NCBI RefSeq assembly: GCF_020217185.1
Contig: NZ_JAIWNX010000231.1
Location: 1-14,201 of the forward strand
Source of the DNA: Asticcacaulis sp.
GTDB lineage: Bacteria; Pseudomonadota; Alphaproteobacteria; Caulobacterales; Caulobacteraceae
DNA: 14,201 nt
Reading direction: 5' to 3'
Below are positions 1-6,473 of this stretch, piece after piece. Numbering within the stretch: position 1 is the first letter of the stretch; each line of letters opens with the position of its first letter. Under the pieces are notes generated by a model. It did no database searches and had not been told where the DNA came from. It saw only the letters and a list, made by a program, of their open reading frames with translations. The position numbers and the translations under genes were made by a program.

Positions 1-387
1 TCTCCCTCATCGCTGCCGTCAGGCCTGCCCTTGGGTTTGTACCCTCGTGGCGCGATGATCAATTTATCAGCGCCGCGAACATTTACGATCAAAAACGATC
101 AGTCAAGTCCTTGGCCATAAATACCGCCGCTATTTTTATGAAAATGTCAAATATCACCGTTTCATGGGCAAAAATACCACATAATATGTCAAAGCTGGAT
201 CGAATTTGGCCAAAATGTGACGTTAGAAATCATAAATGTATTAGCTAAATTGGCTTAAACACAAATTTAATACTTATTAAAAAGGCTCATTTTTATCTGT
301 GATGTATTTATACTGATTATAGTGTCGCATTTAAAGACATGGGCGTTGATTTTGGGCGCAAAAATTGACGCCGGGTTTAATTTTCAG

Positions 388-404
388 ATTTGAAATATTC
401 AAAT
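388..404. promoter_or_regulatory. Perfect 7-3-7 palindrome, candidate operator for metNIQ
   Basis: The sequence ATTTGAA-ATA-TTCAAAT is a perfect inverted repeat with a 3-base centre, about 125 bases before the metN start. A TTGACG hexamer (365-370) that could be a -35 element lies just upstream. The size and symmetry suit a dimeric repressor, but no regulator is identified and the role is inferred. Confidence 0.35.
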
Positions 405-508
405 TATGTCAAAAACGATCATGATTTTGTGATGTCCCACCGACCCTTGGCGGCCAGTTTAGAAAGCGTCACCGCTGCGCGCAGAAAAACACGCTTCACA
501 GGCCGCCA

Positions 509-529
509 CAGGCGCTCTAAGACCGCCTG
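509..529 (+). promoter_or_regulatory. Small hairpin abutting the metN start codon
   Basis: CAGGCG (509-514) and CGCCTG (524-529) can pair around a 9-base loop, and the stem ends at the base before the ATG at 530. No Shine-Dalgarno sequence is visible at the usual distance. Either the mRNA is leaderless or weakly initiated, or the hairpin affects initiation. The structure is short and could be chance in GC-rich DNA. Confidence 0.25.
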
Positions 530-1549
530 ATGGTTTCAGATGTGAACAATCCGGCTTCGGTGATCGGCTTACGCGGCGTGACCCGGCGCTTCGTCTCCAA
601 AAGCGGCGTGCAGGCGGCGCTCGACGGCGTCGATCTCGATATCGCGCGCGGTGAGGTGTTTGGCATTATCGGCCCGTCGGGGTCCGGCAAATCGACCCTG
701 ATCCGCCTGCTCAACCGGCTGGAAACGCCCAGCGAAGGCCGGGTGGAGGTCAATGGCGTCGATCTCAGCGGTCTGGATGCGCGCGCCCTGTCGGCCCTGC
801 GCCACAAGATGGGGATGATTTTTCAATCGTTCGGCCTGTTGTCGAGCAAGACAGCGCTGCACAACGTCGCTTATGCGCTGGAGCTGGCCGGAACCGGCAC
901 GCCCGCCACCCGTCGCCAGCGCGCGCTCGATCTGCTCGACCGCGTCGGCCTCAGCGCCCATGCGCAGAAATACCCGGCGCAGCTTTCGGGCGGGCAGAAA
1001 CAACGCGTGGCCATTGCCCGTGCCCTGGCCAATGCGCCGGACATCCTGCTGTGTGACGAAGCGACCTCGGCGCTCGATCCGGAGGCGACCCAGGGCATAC
1101 TGACCCTGCTGGCCGAACTGAACCGCGAACTGGGCCTGACCATCGTGCTGGTGACGCATGAGATGGAGGTGGTGCGTCAGGTGTGCGACCGCGTGGCCGT
1201 TCTTGATCACGGGCGGCTGGCCGAGGTCGGCACGGTGGAACAAGTGCTGTTCGCCCCGGTGAGCGCCGCCGGTCGCGCCCTGTCGAAGCATATCCTGCCG
1301 CCACCGCCCGACGGGGTGGGCGAAGGCGCGGTCACCCTGACCTATTTCGGCGAGGTGGTCTATTCCGACGCCCTGTCGGCGGCCGTGCAGGGGCTTCAGG
1401 CGCGCTTCAGCGTCCTGTCCGGGCAGGTGTCACACCTCAAATCCGGCCCCTATGGCCATATGATCGTCGATATGGCCGGTCCTGACCGCGCCGAAGCGCT
1501 GGCGCGACTGCGGGCGCGCGGCGTCAGCGTGACGGAGGCGGTCCAATGA
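530..1549 (+). CDS. metN: Methionine ABC importer, ATP-binding subunit MetN
   Basis: MetN hydrolyses ATP at the inner face of the cytoplasmic membrane to drive methionine import through MetI. The 339-residue protein has every ABC ATPase motif: Walker [10 protein letters not shown] at 48-56, Q-loop Gln99, signature LSGGQ at 152-156, Walker B ILLCDE at 172-177 and switch His210. Residues from about 265 to the end form the extra NIL domain found in MetN proteins, where methionine binding inhibits transport (transinhibition in the E. coli family member). The length is normal for the family. The start at 530 lacks a clear ribosome binding site; a GTG at 542 is an alternative. The stop codon overlaps the metI start, so the two subunits are translationally coupled. 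metI and metQ directly downstream make the methionine assignment firm, although D-methionine or analogues could also be substrates. Confidence 0.95.
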   Translation: MVSDVNNPASVIGLRGVTRRFVSKSGVQAALDGVDLDIARGEVFGIIGPSGSGKSTLIRLLNRLETPSEGRVEVNGVDLSGLDARALSALRHKMGMIFQSFGLLSSKTALHNVAYALELAGTGTPATRRQRALDLLDRVGLSAHAQKYPAQLSGGQKQRVAIARALANAPDILLCDEATSALDPEATQGILTLLAELNRELGLTIVLVTHEMEVVRQVCDRVAVLDHGRLAEVGTVEQVLFAPVSAAGRALSKHILPPPPDGVGEGAVTLTYFGEVVYSDALSAAVQGLQARFSVLSGQVSHLKSGPYGHMIVDMAGPDRAEALARLRARGVSVTEAVQ

Positions 1550-2217
1550 TGGGGCCTGAGTTTTTTGCCAATATCGACCCGGCGGAAATCGCCCGCGCCA
1601 GCGGTGAGACGCTGGGCATGGTCGGGGCGTCTCTGCTGCTCAGCCTCGCGCTGGGCCTGCCTCTGGGCGTATGGCTGTCGGTCACCAGCCGTCAGGGCTT
1701 AAGCCCCAATCCACTCCTCTATGGCCTGCTGAGTTTTGCGGTCAATGTCCTGCGTTCCATTCCCTTTGTGATCCTGTTTATCCTGCTGATCCCGGTCACT
1801 CTGGCGCTGGTCGGCACGTCTTTGGGGGTCAAGGGGGCCATTCCGCCTCTGGTGCTGGGGGCGGCGCCATTTCTGGCGCGGCTGGTCGAAAACGCCCTGC
1901 GCGAAGTCGATCGCTCGGTGATCGAGGCCACGCAGGCGCTGGGGGCCTCAAAGCGTCAGATCATCCTGCACACCCTGCTGCCCGAAGCCCTGCCGGGCCT
2001 GATTGCGGCGGCGACGGTGACGGCCATCGCGCTGGTTTCCTATACGGCCATGGCCGGCGTAGTGGGGGCGGGCGGCCTCGGAGACCTTGCCGTGCGCTAT
2101 GGTTATCAACGCTTCCAGACCGATGTCATGGTGGTGACGGTGGTGCTGATCATTGCCCTGGTTCAGGGTCTGCAAATGCTGGGCGATGCGCTGGTGGCGC
2201 GCGTCTCTAAGAAATAA
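1546..2217 (+). CDS. metI: Methionine ABC importer, permease subunit MetI
   Basis: This is the inner-membrane channel of the MetNIQ importer. The 223-residue protein is hydrophobic, with about five membrane segments. The conserved cytoplasmic EAA loop that docks on the ATPase is visible at about 127-150 (EATQALGASKRQI...LLPEALPG). The VSYTAMAGVVGAGGLGDLA stretch at about 164-182 is typical of MetI. The start is ATG at 1546, overlapping the metN stop by four bases; a second ATG at 1549 would shorten it by one residue. metQ follows after 12 bases, so the three genes form one operon. Length and motifs are complete and nothing is odd. Confidence 0.95.
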   Translation: MMGPEFFANIDPAEIARASGETLGMVGASLLLSLALGLPLGVWLSVTSRQGLSPNPLLYGLLSFAVNVLRSIPFVILFILLIPVTLALVGTSLGVKGAIPPLVLGAAPFLARLVENALREVDRSVIEATQALGASKRQIILHTLLPEALPGLIAAATVTAIALVSYTAMAGVVGAGGLGDLAVRYGYQRFQTDVMVVTVVLIIALVQGLQMLGDALVARVSKK

Positions 2218-2229
2218 GGGAAACTCATC

Positions 2230-3027
2230 ATGCTGTCTCGTCGTCATCTGATCCTGACCGGTGTTGCCGTCTCTGCTTTGGCCGCCTGCGGCAAGCCGGC
2301 CGCCAAGGGCAATGTCCTCAGCGTTGCGGCCACCGCCGTGCCGCACGCCGAAATCCTCAAGGTCATCACCCCTGATCTGGCGGCCAAGGGTATCACGCTC
2401 GATATCAAGGTCTTTAACGACTATGTGCAGCCGAACCTTCAGGTCGATCAGGGCCTGATCGACGCCAACTACTTCCAGACCCTGCCCTATCTCGACTCGT
2501 TCAATAAGGAACGCGGCACCAAGCTGGTCACCGTGGTCGGCGTGCATGTCGAGCCGTTTGGCGGCTATTCGCGCAAATATAAGACGATTGCCGACCTGCC
2601 GCAGGGCGCGGTCATCGCCGTGCCCAACGATGCCTCGAACACCGGGCGCGCCCTGATCCTGCTGCACAAGAACGGCCTGATCACGCTGAAAGACCCTAAC
2701 AATATCAATGCGACGCTGAAAGACATCGCCGGTAACCCCAAGGGCTTTGTGTTCAAGGAGCTGGAATCGCCGTCCCTGCCGCGCGTCCTGCCGGAGGTCG
2801 ATCTGGCCCTGATCAACACCAACTACGCGCTGGATGCCAAGCTGAACCCCAAGACAGACGCCCTGATCATCGAAGGGTCTGACAGCCCGTACATCAACTA
2901 TCTGGTGGCGCGCGCCGACAAGACAGACGACCCGCGTATCAAGGTGCTGGCCGAGGCCCTGACCTCTCAAAAGGTCAAGGACTTCATCGCCAAGACCTAT
3001 AATGGTGCGGTCATTGCGGCGTTTTAG
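2230..3027 (+). CDS. metQ: Methionine-binding lipoprotein MetQ (NlpA family)
   Basis: This is the solute-binding component, which captures methionine in the periplasm and delivers it to MetI. The 265-residue protein begins with a lipoprotein signal peptide: basic SRRH, a hydrophobic stretch, then lipobox LAAC with the lipidated cysteine at residue 20. The SRRHLI start faintly resembles a Tat signal, but this is weak. Family motifs follow in order: FNDYVQPN (63-70), DANYFQ (78-83), HVEPFGGYSRKYK (106-118), VPNDASNTGRAL (131-142) and INTNYALDAK (195-204). An AGGG ribosome binding site lies shortly upstream. The 3' end overlaps the convergent minus-strand gene at 3011-3262 by 17 bases, and no rho-independent terminator is visible after it. 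Confidence 0.95.
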   Translation: MLSRRHLILTGVAVSALAACGKPAAKGNVLSVAATAVPHAEILKVITPDLAAKGITLDIKVFNDYVQPNLQVDQGLIDANYFQTLPYLDSFNKERGTKLVTVVGVHVEPFGGYSRKYKTIADLPQGAVIAVPNDASNTGRALILLHKNGLITLKDPNNINATLKDIAGNPKGFVFKELESPSLPRVLPEVDLALINTNYALDAKLNPKTDALIIEGSDSPYINYLVARADKTDDPRIKVLAEALTSQKVKDFIAKTYNGAVIAAF

Positions 3028-3262
3028 CTGACACCATCTCCTCAAGACGGGTCAGACGTGTCGTGAGCAGATTGAGGGTCATGAAGTGCACGTAGAGCAG
3101 GACGATGTAGCCGATGTAAGGGAGGAGGATTAGCAGTGCGATCCTGGCGCGCTGGGGGTCCAGCCGTTTCAATATGATGTAATAGCTAAGCCCCAGCAGA
3201 CCCTGCCACAGAACCCAAACAACGAGGAATGGTATCAACTGAATCGCTATCGACGTGTCCAC
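3011..3262 (-). CDS. Small two-helix membrane protein, function unknown
   Basis: I do not recognise the family. The frame is open from 3418, but the part coding a membrane protein begins at a GTG at 3262, preceded at a good distance by a strong AGGGGGG ribosome binding site. That gives 83 residues. Two hydrophobic helices are evident (about 7-31 and 41-61), separated by the basic loop KRLDPQRAR. A short amphipathic tail (TTRLTRLEEMVSAK) follows and could pair with a partner or form a coil. The upstream residues of the longer frame are polar and look untranslated. The gene is divergent from the membrane protein at 3421 and shares about 158 bases of control region with it. It converges on metQ with a 17-base overlap, so antisense interference between the two transcripts is possible. 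Confidence 0.65.
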   Translation of the reverse strand: MDTSIAIQLIPFLVVWVLWQGLLGLSYYIILKRLDPQRARIALLILLPYIGYIVLLYVHFMTLNLLTTRLTRLEEMVSAKTPQ

Positions 3263-3420
3263 AGTGCTATCCCCCCTGACGTCTCGAGTGGCTAAAGAGG
3301 TCGCACAGGGTGGTGCGGCTGTCCACCCCGCAACGCCCTTTTCGGCTGCGTCAGAATTTTCACATGGCGCGACGCGGGAGTCTGCGTCATGTTCGGGAGA
3401 GAACGTCCGGAGAAACACTT

Positions 3421-3972
3421 ATGGCTGACACCATGAAAATGACCAATACCGCCGTGGCTTCGGGTCGCCGCTGGCGTTGGGGGGTGTGGAGCGCCACCCT
3501 GCTCTTGTGGCTGGCCCCGCTCATCGCCATGCGCTTTACGACGCAGGTGCAATGGACGGCGTTTGATTTCGCTGTTTTCGGCACGATGCTGGTCGTCGGG
3601 GCCGGGGCCTTCGATCTGGTGACGCGCCTGTCGGGCAGTCTGGCCTTCCGCGCCGCAGCGGGTGTGGCCCTTTTGGGCGCGTTTTTGCTCGTCTGGATCA
3701 ATCTGGCCGTCGGCATACTGGGCAGCGAAGATAATCCTGCCAATCTGATCTATGCGCTTGTTCTCGCTGTCGGGGGCATCGGGGCCGTCCTCGTCCGGTT
3801 TCGGACGCGCGGTCTGGCGGGGGTGATGCTCGCCGTTGCCGGGGTACAGGTGGCGGTGGCGATTGCGTCCTATGTCCTTGGCTACGAGGCGCTTGTGCTG
3901 AATGGCGGCTTTGTCGCCGTCTGGTTGCTTTCGGCCTGGCTGTTTCACAAGGCGGCTGCGGTTAGAACCTGA
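3421..3972 (+). CDS. Six-helix integral membrane protein, uncharacterised family
   Basis: The chosen start at 3421 follows a GGAG ribosome binding site by 8 bases and gives 183 residues; an in-frame extension upstream to 3310 is polar, arginine-rich and unlikely to be translated. After a basic N-terminus (GRRWRW) there are about six hydrophobic segments, near 21-37, 49-65, 76-98, 107-126, 132-152 and 161-177. The stretch VWINLAVGILGSEDNPANL (91-109) looks like a conserved signature of an uncharacterised proteobacterial membrane family, which I recall only as such. No enzyme motif or charged transport residue stands out. Its last 11 bases overlap the 3' end of the convergent PIN-domain gene. 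No function is proposed. Confidence 0.8.
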   Translation: MADTMKMTNTAVASGRRWRWGVWSATLLLWLAPLIAMRFTTQVQWTAFDFAVFGTMLVVGAGAFDLVTRLSGSLAFRAAAGVALLGAFLLVWINLAVGILGSEDNPANLIYALVLAVGGIGAVLVRFRTRGLAGVMLAVAGVQVAVAIASYVLGYEALVLNGGFVAVWLLSAWLFHKAAAVRT

Positions 3973-4459
3973 CAAACAGGTTGCGGAACCATTGCGGGCC
4001 GGAGCGTGAAGCTTCGCGCCAGTCGGCAGAGGTGTCGGCCTCTTCGGGCGTGTAGCCGAATGGATTGAAGGTCTTGACCTTGCCCGCCTTGAAGGCCGCC
4101 GGTGAGGGGGTCACGAGCGTCAGGCCGTGCACGGCGGCGGTCGCGGCCATCAGGGCATCGCGGGAATCGCTCATATGGAGGGCCGCCCGGCGACGGGCCA
4201 CTGCGGCGTCGATGGGCAGAATATGGTTTTCAAAGGCGCGCGGCACCTGTTCGTCCAGCCATTGCCGCAGCAGACGCCCGCTTTCCGCGTCACGCTTTTC
4301 GGCGGCGGCGACACTGGTTTCCATCTCCAGCAGGCTGAGCACCGACAGGAACAGGTGTTGACGCCCGATACCCGACGCCCAGCGCGTCAGGCCGGGATCA
4401 GTGTCACCGGCCTTGGCCTTGCGCAGTTCCATAACGATGGGGGTGTCGAGCAGGTACAT
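3962..4459 (-). CDS. PIN-domain toxin of VapC/FitB type, with altered active-site motifs
   Basis: PIN toxins of this kind are metal-dependent ribonucleases that cut RNA and are held inactive by the antitoxin. The 165-residue protein starts LLDTPIVMEL, where the family usually reads LLDTNxxxE. Three acidic metal ligands appear present: Asp5, Glu45 (LLEME) and Asp101 (RDALMAATAAVHGLTLVT). The usual TRNxxDF motif that follows is replaced by TPSPAAF (117-123), so the fourth acidic residue and the conserved Arg-Asn are missing. The FNPFG ending of the domain (131-135) is kept, then comes an extra tail of about 30 residues rich in charge and aromatics. It starts within the antitoxin stop (TAATG), so translation is coupled. 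It could be a weakened toxin or one with changed chemistry. Its 3' end overlaps the plus-strand gene by 11 bases. Confidence 0.8.
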   Translation of the reverse strand: MYLLDTPIVMELRKAKAGDTDPGLTRWASGIGRQHLFLSVLSLLEMETSVAAAEKRDAESGRLLRQWLDEQVPRAFENHILPIDAAVARRRAALHMSDSRDALMAATAAVHGLTLVTPSPAAFKAGKVKTFNPFGYTPEEADTSADWREASRSGPQWFRNLFVRF

Positions 4460-4707
4460 TAAACAGTTCCCTGACGGTCCCAGCCATCCCCGGCGCGGGC
4501 GGCATCAAGGTCAATCGTCACCCCTTCGCTGAGCGCCAGCAAATCGACCAGAGTCTCCGTCTGTCCCGACAGGGCGCGATAGGCCTCAAAGCTCAGCAAC
4601 ACGTGAGTGGGCTTGCCCCGGTCAGTGATGAAAACCGGTTCCGACAGGGCAGCGCGTTTGGCGCTACCGACATCCTGATTGAATTCCCGGCTGGAAAAGG
4701 TCGTCAT
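4459..4707 (-). CDS. Phd/YefM-family antitoxin
   Basis: The 82-residue protein has the N-terminal DNA-binding fold of Phd/YefM antitoxins. The pattern SSREFNQDVGSAKRAALSEPVFITDRGKPTHVLLSFEAYRAL matches the family nearly throughout its N-terminal half (about residues 5-46). The acidic C-terminal part (ALSEGVTIDLDAARAGDGW) is the likely toxin-binding tail that wraps the PIN domain. In this family the antitoxin binds the toxin and, alone or as a complex, represses its own promoter. An AGGTG sequence just before the ATG is a plausible ribosome binding site. Gene order (antitoxin first) and the one-base overlap with the toxin are typical. Operator-like repeats lie immediately upstream. Confidence 0.9.
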   Translation of the reverse strand: MTTFSSREFNQDVGSAKRAALSEPVFITDRGKPTHVLLSFEAYRALSGQTETLVDLLALSEGVTIDLDAARAGDGWDRQGTV

Positions 4708-4716
4708 TTTGCACCT

Positions 4717-4761
4717 ACGTTGCTACAAATGAGCGCGCTAACATGTAGCGACGTTACTACA
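4717..4761 (-). promoter_or_regulatory. Paired operator-like repeats of the toxin-antitoxin promoter
   Basis: ACGTTGCTACA (4717-4727) and ACGTTACTACA (4751-4761) are 11-base direct repeats with one mismatch, 34 bases apart. The second lies inside an 18-base imperfect palindrome, TGTAGCGAC/GTTACTACA (4744-4761), with 7 of 9 positions symmetric. The first nearly touches the antitoxin ribosome binding site. This is the expected layout for autorepression by a Phd-type antitoxin-toxin complex, but binding is inferred. Confidence 0.55.
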
Positions 4762-4918
4762 TCGTGACCCTTTGGCAACAAATTTCAAACGCGCGATTTC
4801 AAAACGTTTTTTTAAGCCGGCAACCGGTTGCGTCCGGCGTGATTTCTGTGTCTGTCTCACCCACCGGTCTGGCCCAAAAGAAGGCCGAACACAGATCAAT
4901 CAGGGATCACAGACACGC
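4762..4918 (+). promoter_or_regulatory. Promoter and leader region of the antiporter gene
   Basis: This stretch contains a perfect 12-base palindrome, GCAACCGGTTGC (4820-4831), bracketed by GCCGG and CCGGC. GTGTCTGT (4848-4855) is complementary to ACAGACAC (4909-4916), and the intervening loop contains the AGGGA ribosome binding site of the antiporter. Such pairing would bring the binding site next to a stem, but 8 base pairs across 53 bases is weak. No known riboswitch is recognised. Confidence 0.3.
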
Positions 4919-6280
4919 ATGACCGTCGCTACACCCGACATGTGGGCTCACACGCTTGAGACCATCACCACCATCCTGTCGCCGCATGGGCCCAATGGCA
5001 CCTATAATGCCAACGACTTCAGCATCCGTTTCTTCCTGCAAATCGGCCTGATCATTCTGACGTGTCGCGTGGTCGGCTGGCTGGGTCAGAAGTTCTTGGC
5101 TCAGCCGCAGGTGGTCGGCGAAATGATCGCCGGGGTCATTCTGGGGCCATCGCTTCTGGGGCTTCTGTTCCCCGATCTTCAGGGTGCTATCTTCCCCAAG
5201 GAAAGCCGCAACGTCCTCTATGTCGGGGCGCAACTAGGCGTAGGCCTTTATATGTTCCTCGTCGGCTGCACCTTCCGCGCCGACCATTTTGCGCAGAAGG
5301 GCAAGAGCGCCGCCGCGGTCTCGTTATCGGGCATTACGGTGCCGTTTCTGATGGCGGTGCTGATCACGCCGTGGCTTCTCACCGTGCCCGGCCTGTTTGC
5401 CGAAGGCATTTCGCAGGTTAACGCCACCCTGTTCATGGGGGCCTGTATCGCACTGACCGCCTTCCCCATGCTGGCGCGCATTATCAATGAGCGTGGTCTG
5501 GCTAACTCGTCGCTGGGCACCCTGTCCCTGACCGCCGGTGCCTTTGATGACGCCGTGTCGTGGTGCGTACTGGCCATTGTGCTGGCCACCTTTGGCGGCG
5601 GGCCGGGCATTGCCGTGCTGGCTATTGGTGGCGGCCTGTTATGGACCCTGTTCGTCGTCTTTGCCGGTAAGCGTCTTCTGGCGCCGCTGGGGCGCATGGT
5701 CGAAGAACGCGGCGAGATGAGCCACACGGTTCTGGCCATCACCCTCATCGCCTTTGCCACCTCGGCCTTTGTGATGGATGCGGTGGGCATCCACGCCATC
5801 TTCGGCGGCTTCATTCTGGGCACGGTGATGCCGCGCGGCAAGTTTACCGAGGAGTTGAAGAAGAAGGTCGAGCCGCTGACGGTCATCCTGCTCTTGCCGA
5901 TGTTCTTCACCTATTCGGGGCTGAACACCCGCCTCGACATGGTCAACAATCTCGAACTGCTGCTGATCGCGCTGGCGATTCTGGCCGTGTCGATCCTCGC
6001 CAAGTTCGGAGCCTGCTATGCGGCGGCGCGCCTGACCGGCGAAGACAACCGCACGGCGCTGGGTATCGGGGCACTGATGAATTCCCGCGGGCTGATGGAG
6101 CTGATCATCATCAATATCGGCCTGCAAAAGGGCATTATCGGCCCGGCCCTGTTCTCGATGCTGGTGCTGATGGCCATTGTCACCACGGTCATGGCTTCGC
6201 CGCTGTTCGAAGCCGTCTATGGCCGCAAGGCGCGCGAAAGCGGCGAGCTTGGGGCCTTGCCGGACCGGGCAGCGGACTGA
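4919..6280 (+). CDS. CPA2-family cation/proton antiporter
   Basis: This inner-membrane protein should exchange Na+ or K+ for protons and help control pH and ion balance. From ATG 4919 it has 453 residues and about 12 hydrophobic segments. Family signatures are QPQVVGEMIAGVILGPSLLG (62-81), the paired aspartates in AGAFDDAVSW (206-215; the DD marks the ion-binding site and usually an electrogenic type), and LMNSRGLMELIIINIG (386-401). There is no C-terminal TrkA-N/RCK domain as in KefB/KefC, so it is the short form. The reading frame is open upstream to 4772, but that part runs through the leader and is arginine- and cysteine-rich noise. AGGGA lies 12 bases before the chosen ATG; an ATG at 4940 has no binding site. 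The exact cation cannot be read from the sequence. Confidence 0.9.
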   Translation: MTVATPDMWAHTLETITTILSPHGPNGTYNANDFSIRFFLQIGLIILTCRVVGWLGQKFLAQPQVVGEMIAGVILGPSLLGLLFPDLQGAIFPKESRNVLYVGAQLGVGLYMFLVGCTFRADHFAQKGKSAAAVSLSGITVPFLMAVLITPWLLTVPGLFAEGISQVNATLFMGACIALTAFPMLARIINERGLANSSLGTLSLTAGAFDDAVSWCVLAIVLATFGGGPGIAVLAIGGGLLWTLFVVFAGKRLLAPLGRMVEERGEMSHTVLAITLIAFATSAFVMDAVGIHAIFGGFILGTVMPRGKFTEELKKKVEPLTVILLLPMFFTYSGLNTRLDMVNNLELLLIALAILAVSILAKFGACYAAARLTGEDNRTALGIGALMNSRGLMELIIINIGLQKGIIGPALFSMLVLMAIVTTVMASPLFEAVYGRKARESGELGALPDRAAD

Positions 6281-6286
6281 TTTTTC

Positions 6287-6425
6287 TCTGGATCATTATG
6301 ATCTCTGTCAGAAACATAATGATCCAGATTTCTGCTTAGCCCCTCGCCGGGCGGTGGCTCCGCCACCTTGGCCGCCGCCTCAATGGCGGCTTGAGTGGAA
6401 TGATTTTGTTAAAAATCATTCCACT
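6287..6425. repeat. Multi-hairpin intergenic element, copy 1
   Basis: Four hairpins lie in a row. Hairpin 1 has 14-bp arms (6287-6300 with 6315-6328, ending CATTATG/CATAATG) and a 14-base loop. Hairpin 2 is GGTGGC-tcc-GCCACC (6353-6367). Hairpin 3 is GCCGCC-tcaat-GGCGGC (6374-6390). Hairpin 4 has perfect 14-bp arms (6394-6407 with 6412-6425, AGTGGAATGATTTT) and a 4-base loop. The whole block recurs at 8693-8831 in the same orientation. Here it sits between the antiporter stop and the terminator at 6440, in the gap to the convergent halogenase gene. It contains no open reading frame of note. It may be a REP- or MITE-like mobile palindromic unit or a transcript-end structure; the sequence does not decide. 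Confidence 0.85.
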
Positions 6426-6439
6426 TTATCACCTCATAG

Positions 6440-6473
6440 CGCCCCGGTGATCCTCCCGCCGGGGCGGTTTTTT
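6440..6473 (+). terminator. Rho-independent terminator of the antiporter gene
   Basis: CGCCCCGG (6440-6447) pairs with CCGGGGCG (6459-6466) around an 11-base loop and is followed by six T residues (6468-6473). The orientation fits the end of the plus-strand antiporter transcript. The T tract overlaps the stop codon of the convergent halogenase gene. Confidence 0.85.

Larger units (their letters stand above)
1..529. promoter_or_regulatory. Long AT-rich intergenic region upstream of metNIQ
   Basis: No convincing gene lies here. Bases 1-60 are GC-rich and open in more than one frame to the window edge, so they may belong to a neighbouring gene, but no start or family can be fixed. From about 61 to 430 the base composition becomes strongly AT-rich, in contrast to the GC-rich genes. 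The string AAAAACGATCA occurs twice (about 92-102 and 411-421), and ATGTCAAA occurs three times (about 144, 186 and 406). A perfect 7-3-7 palindrome is at 388-404. I found no SAM-II-type aptamer by eye. The region most likely carries the metN promoter and its operators. Confidence 0.5.

Noticed and set aside
1..120. Open frames at the left edge on both strands
   Set aside because: Both strands are open for 60-120 bases, so openness says nothing. There is no ATG with a binding site on the minus strand and the plus-strand peptide is not recognisable. It may be the edge of a real gene but cannot be called.
255..270. CtrA-like site TTAA-N8-TTAA upstream of metN
   Set aside because: The CtrA consensus needs a 7-base spacer; here it is 8, in AT-rich DNA where TTAA is frequent.
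1948..3045. 365-codon minus-strand open frame opposite metI and metQ
   Set aside because: It covers two genes with strong family motifs on the other strand; the product resembles no protein.
3385..3404. GTTC-N6-GAAC inverted repeat upstream of the gene at 3421
   Set aside because: The alphaproteobacterial LexA box is a direct GTTC-N7-GTTC repeat, so this does not match. Four-base arms are likely chance.
4772..4918. N-terminal extension of the antiporter by 49 codons
   Set aside because: The extension starts beside the toxin-antitoxin operator, has no binding site, is cysteine- and arginine-rich and resembles no CPA2 N-terminus.
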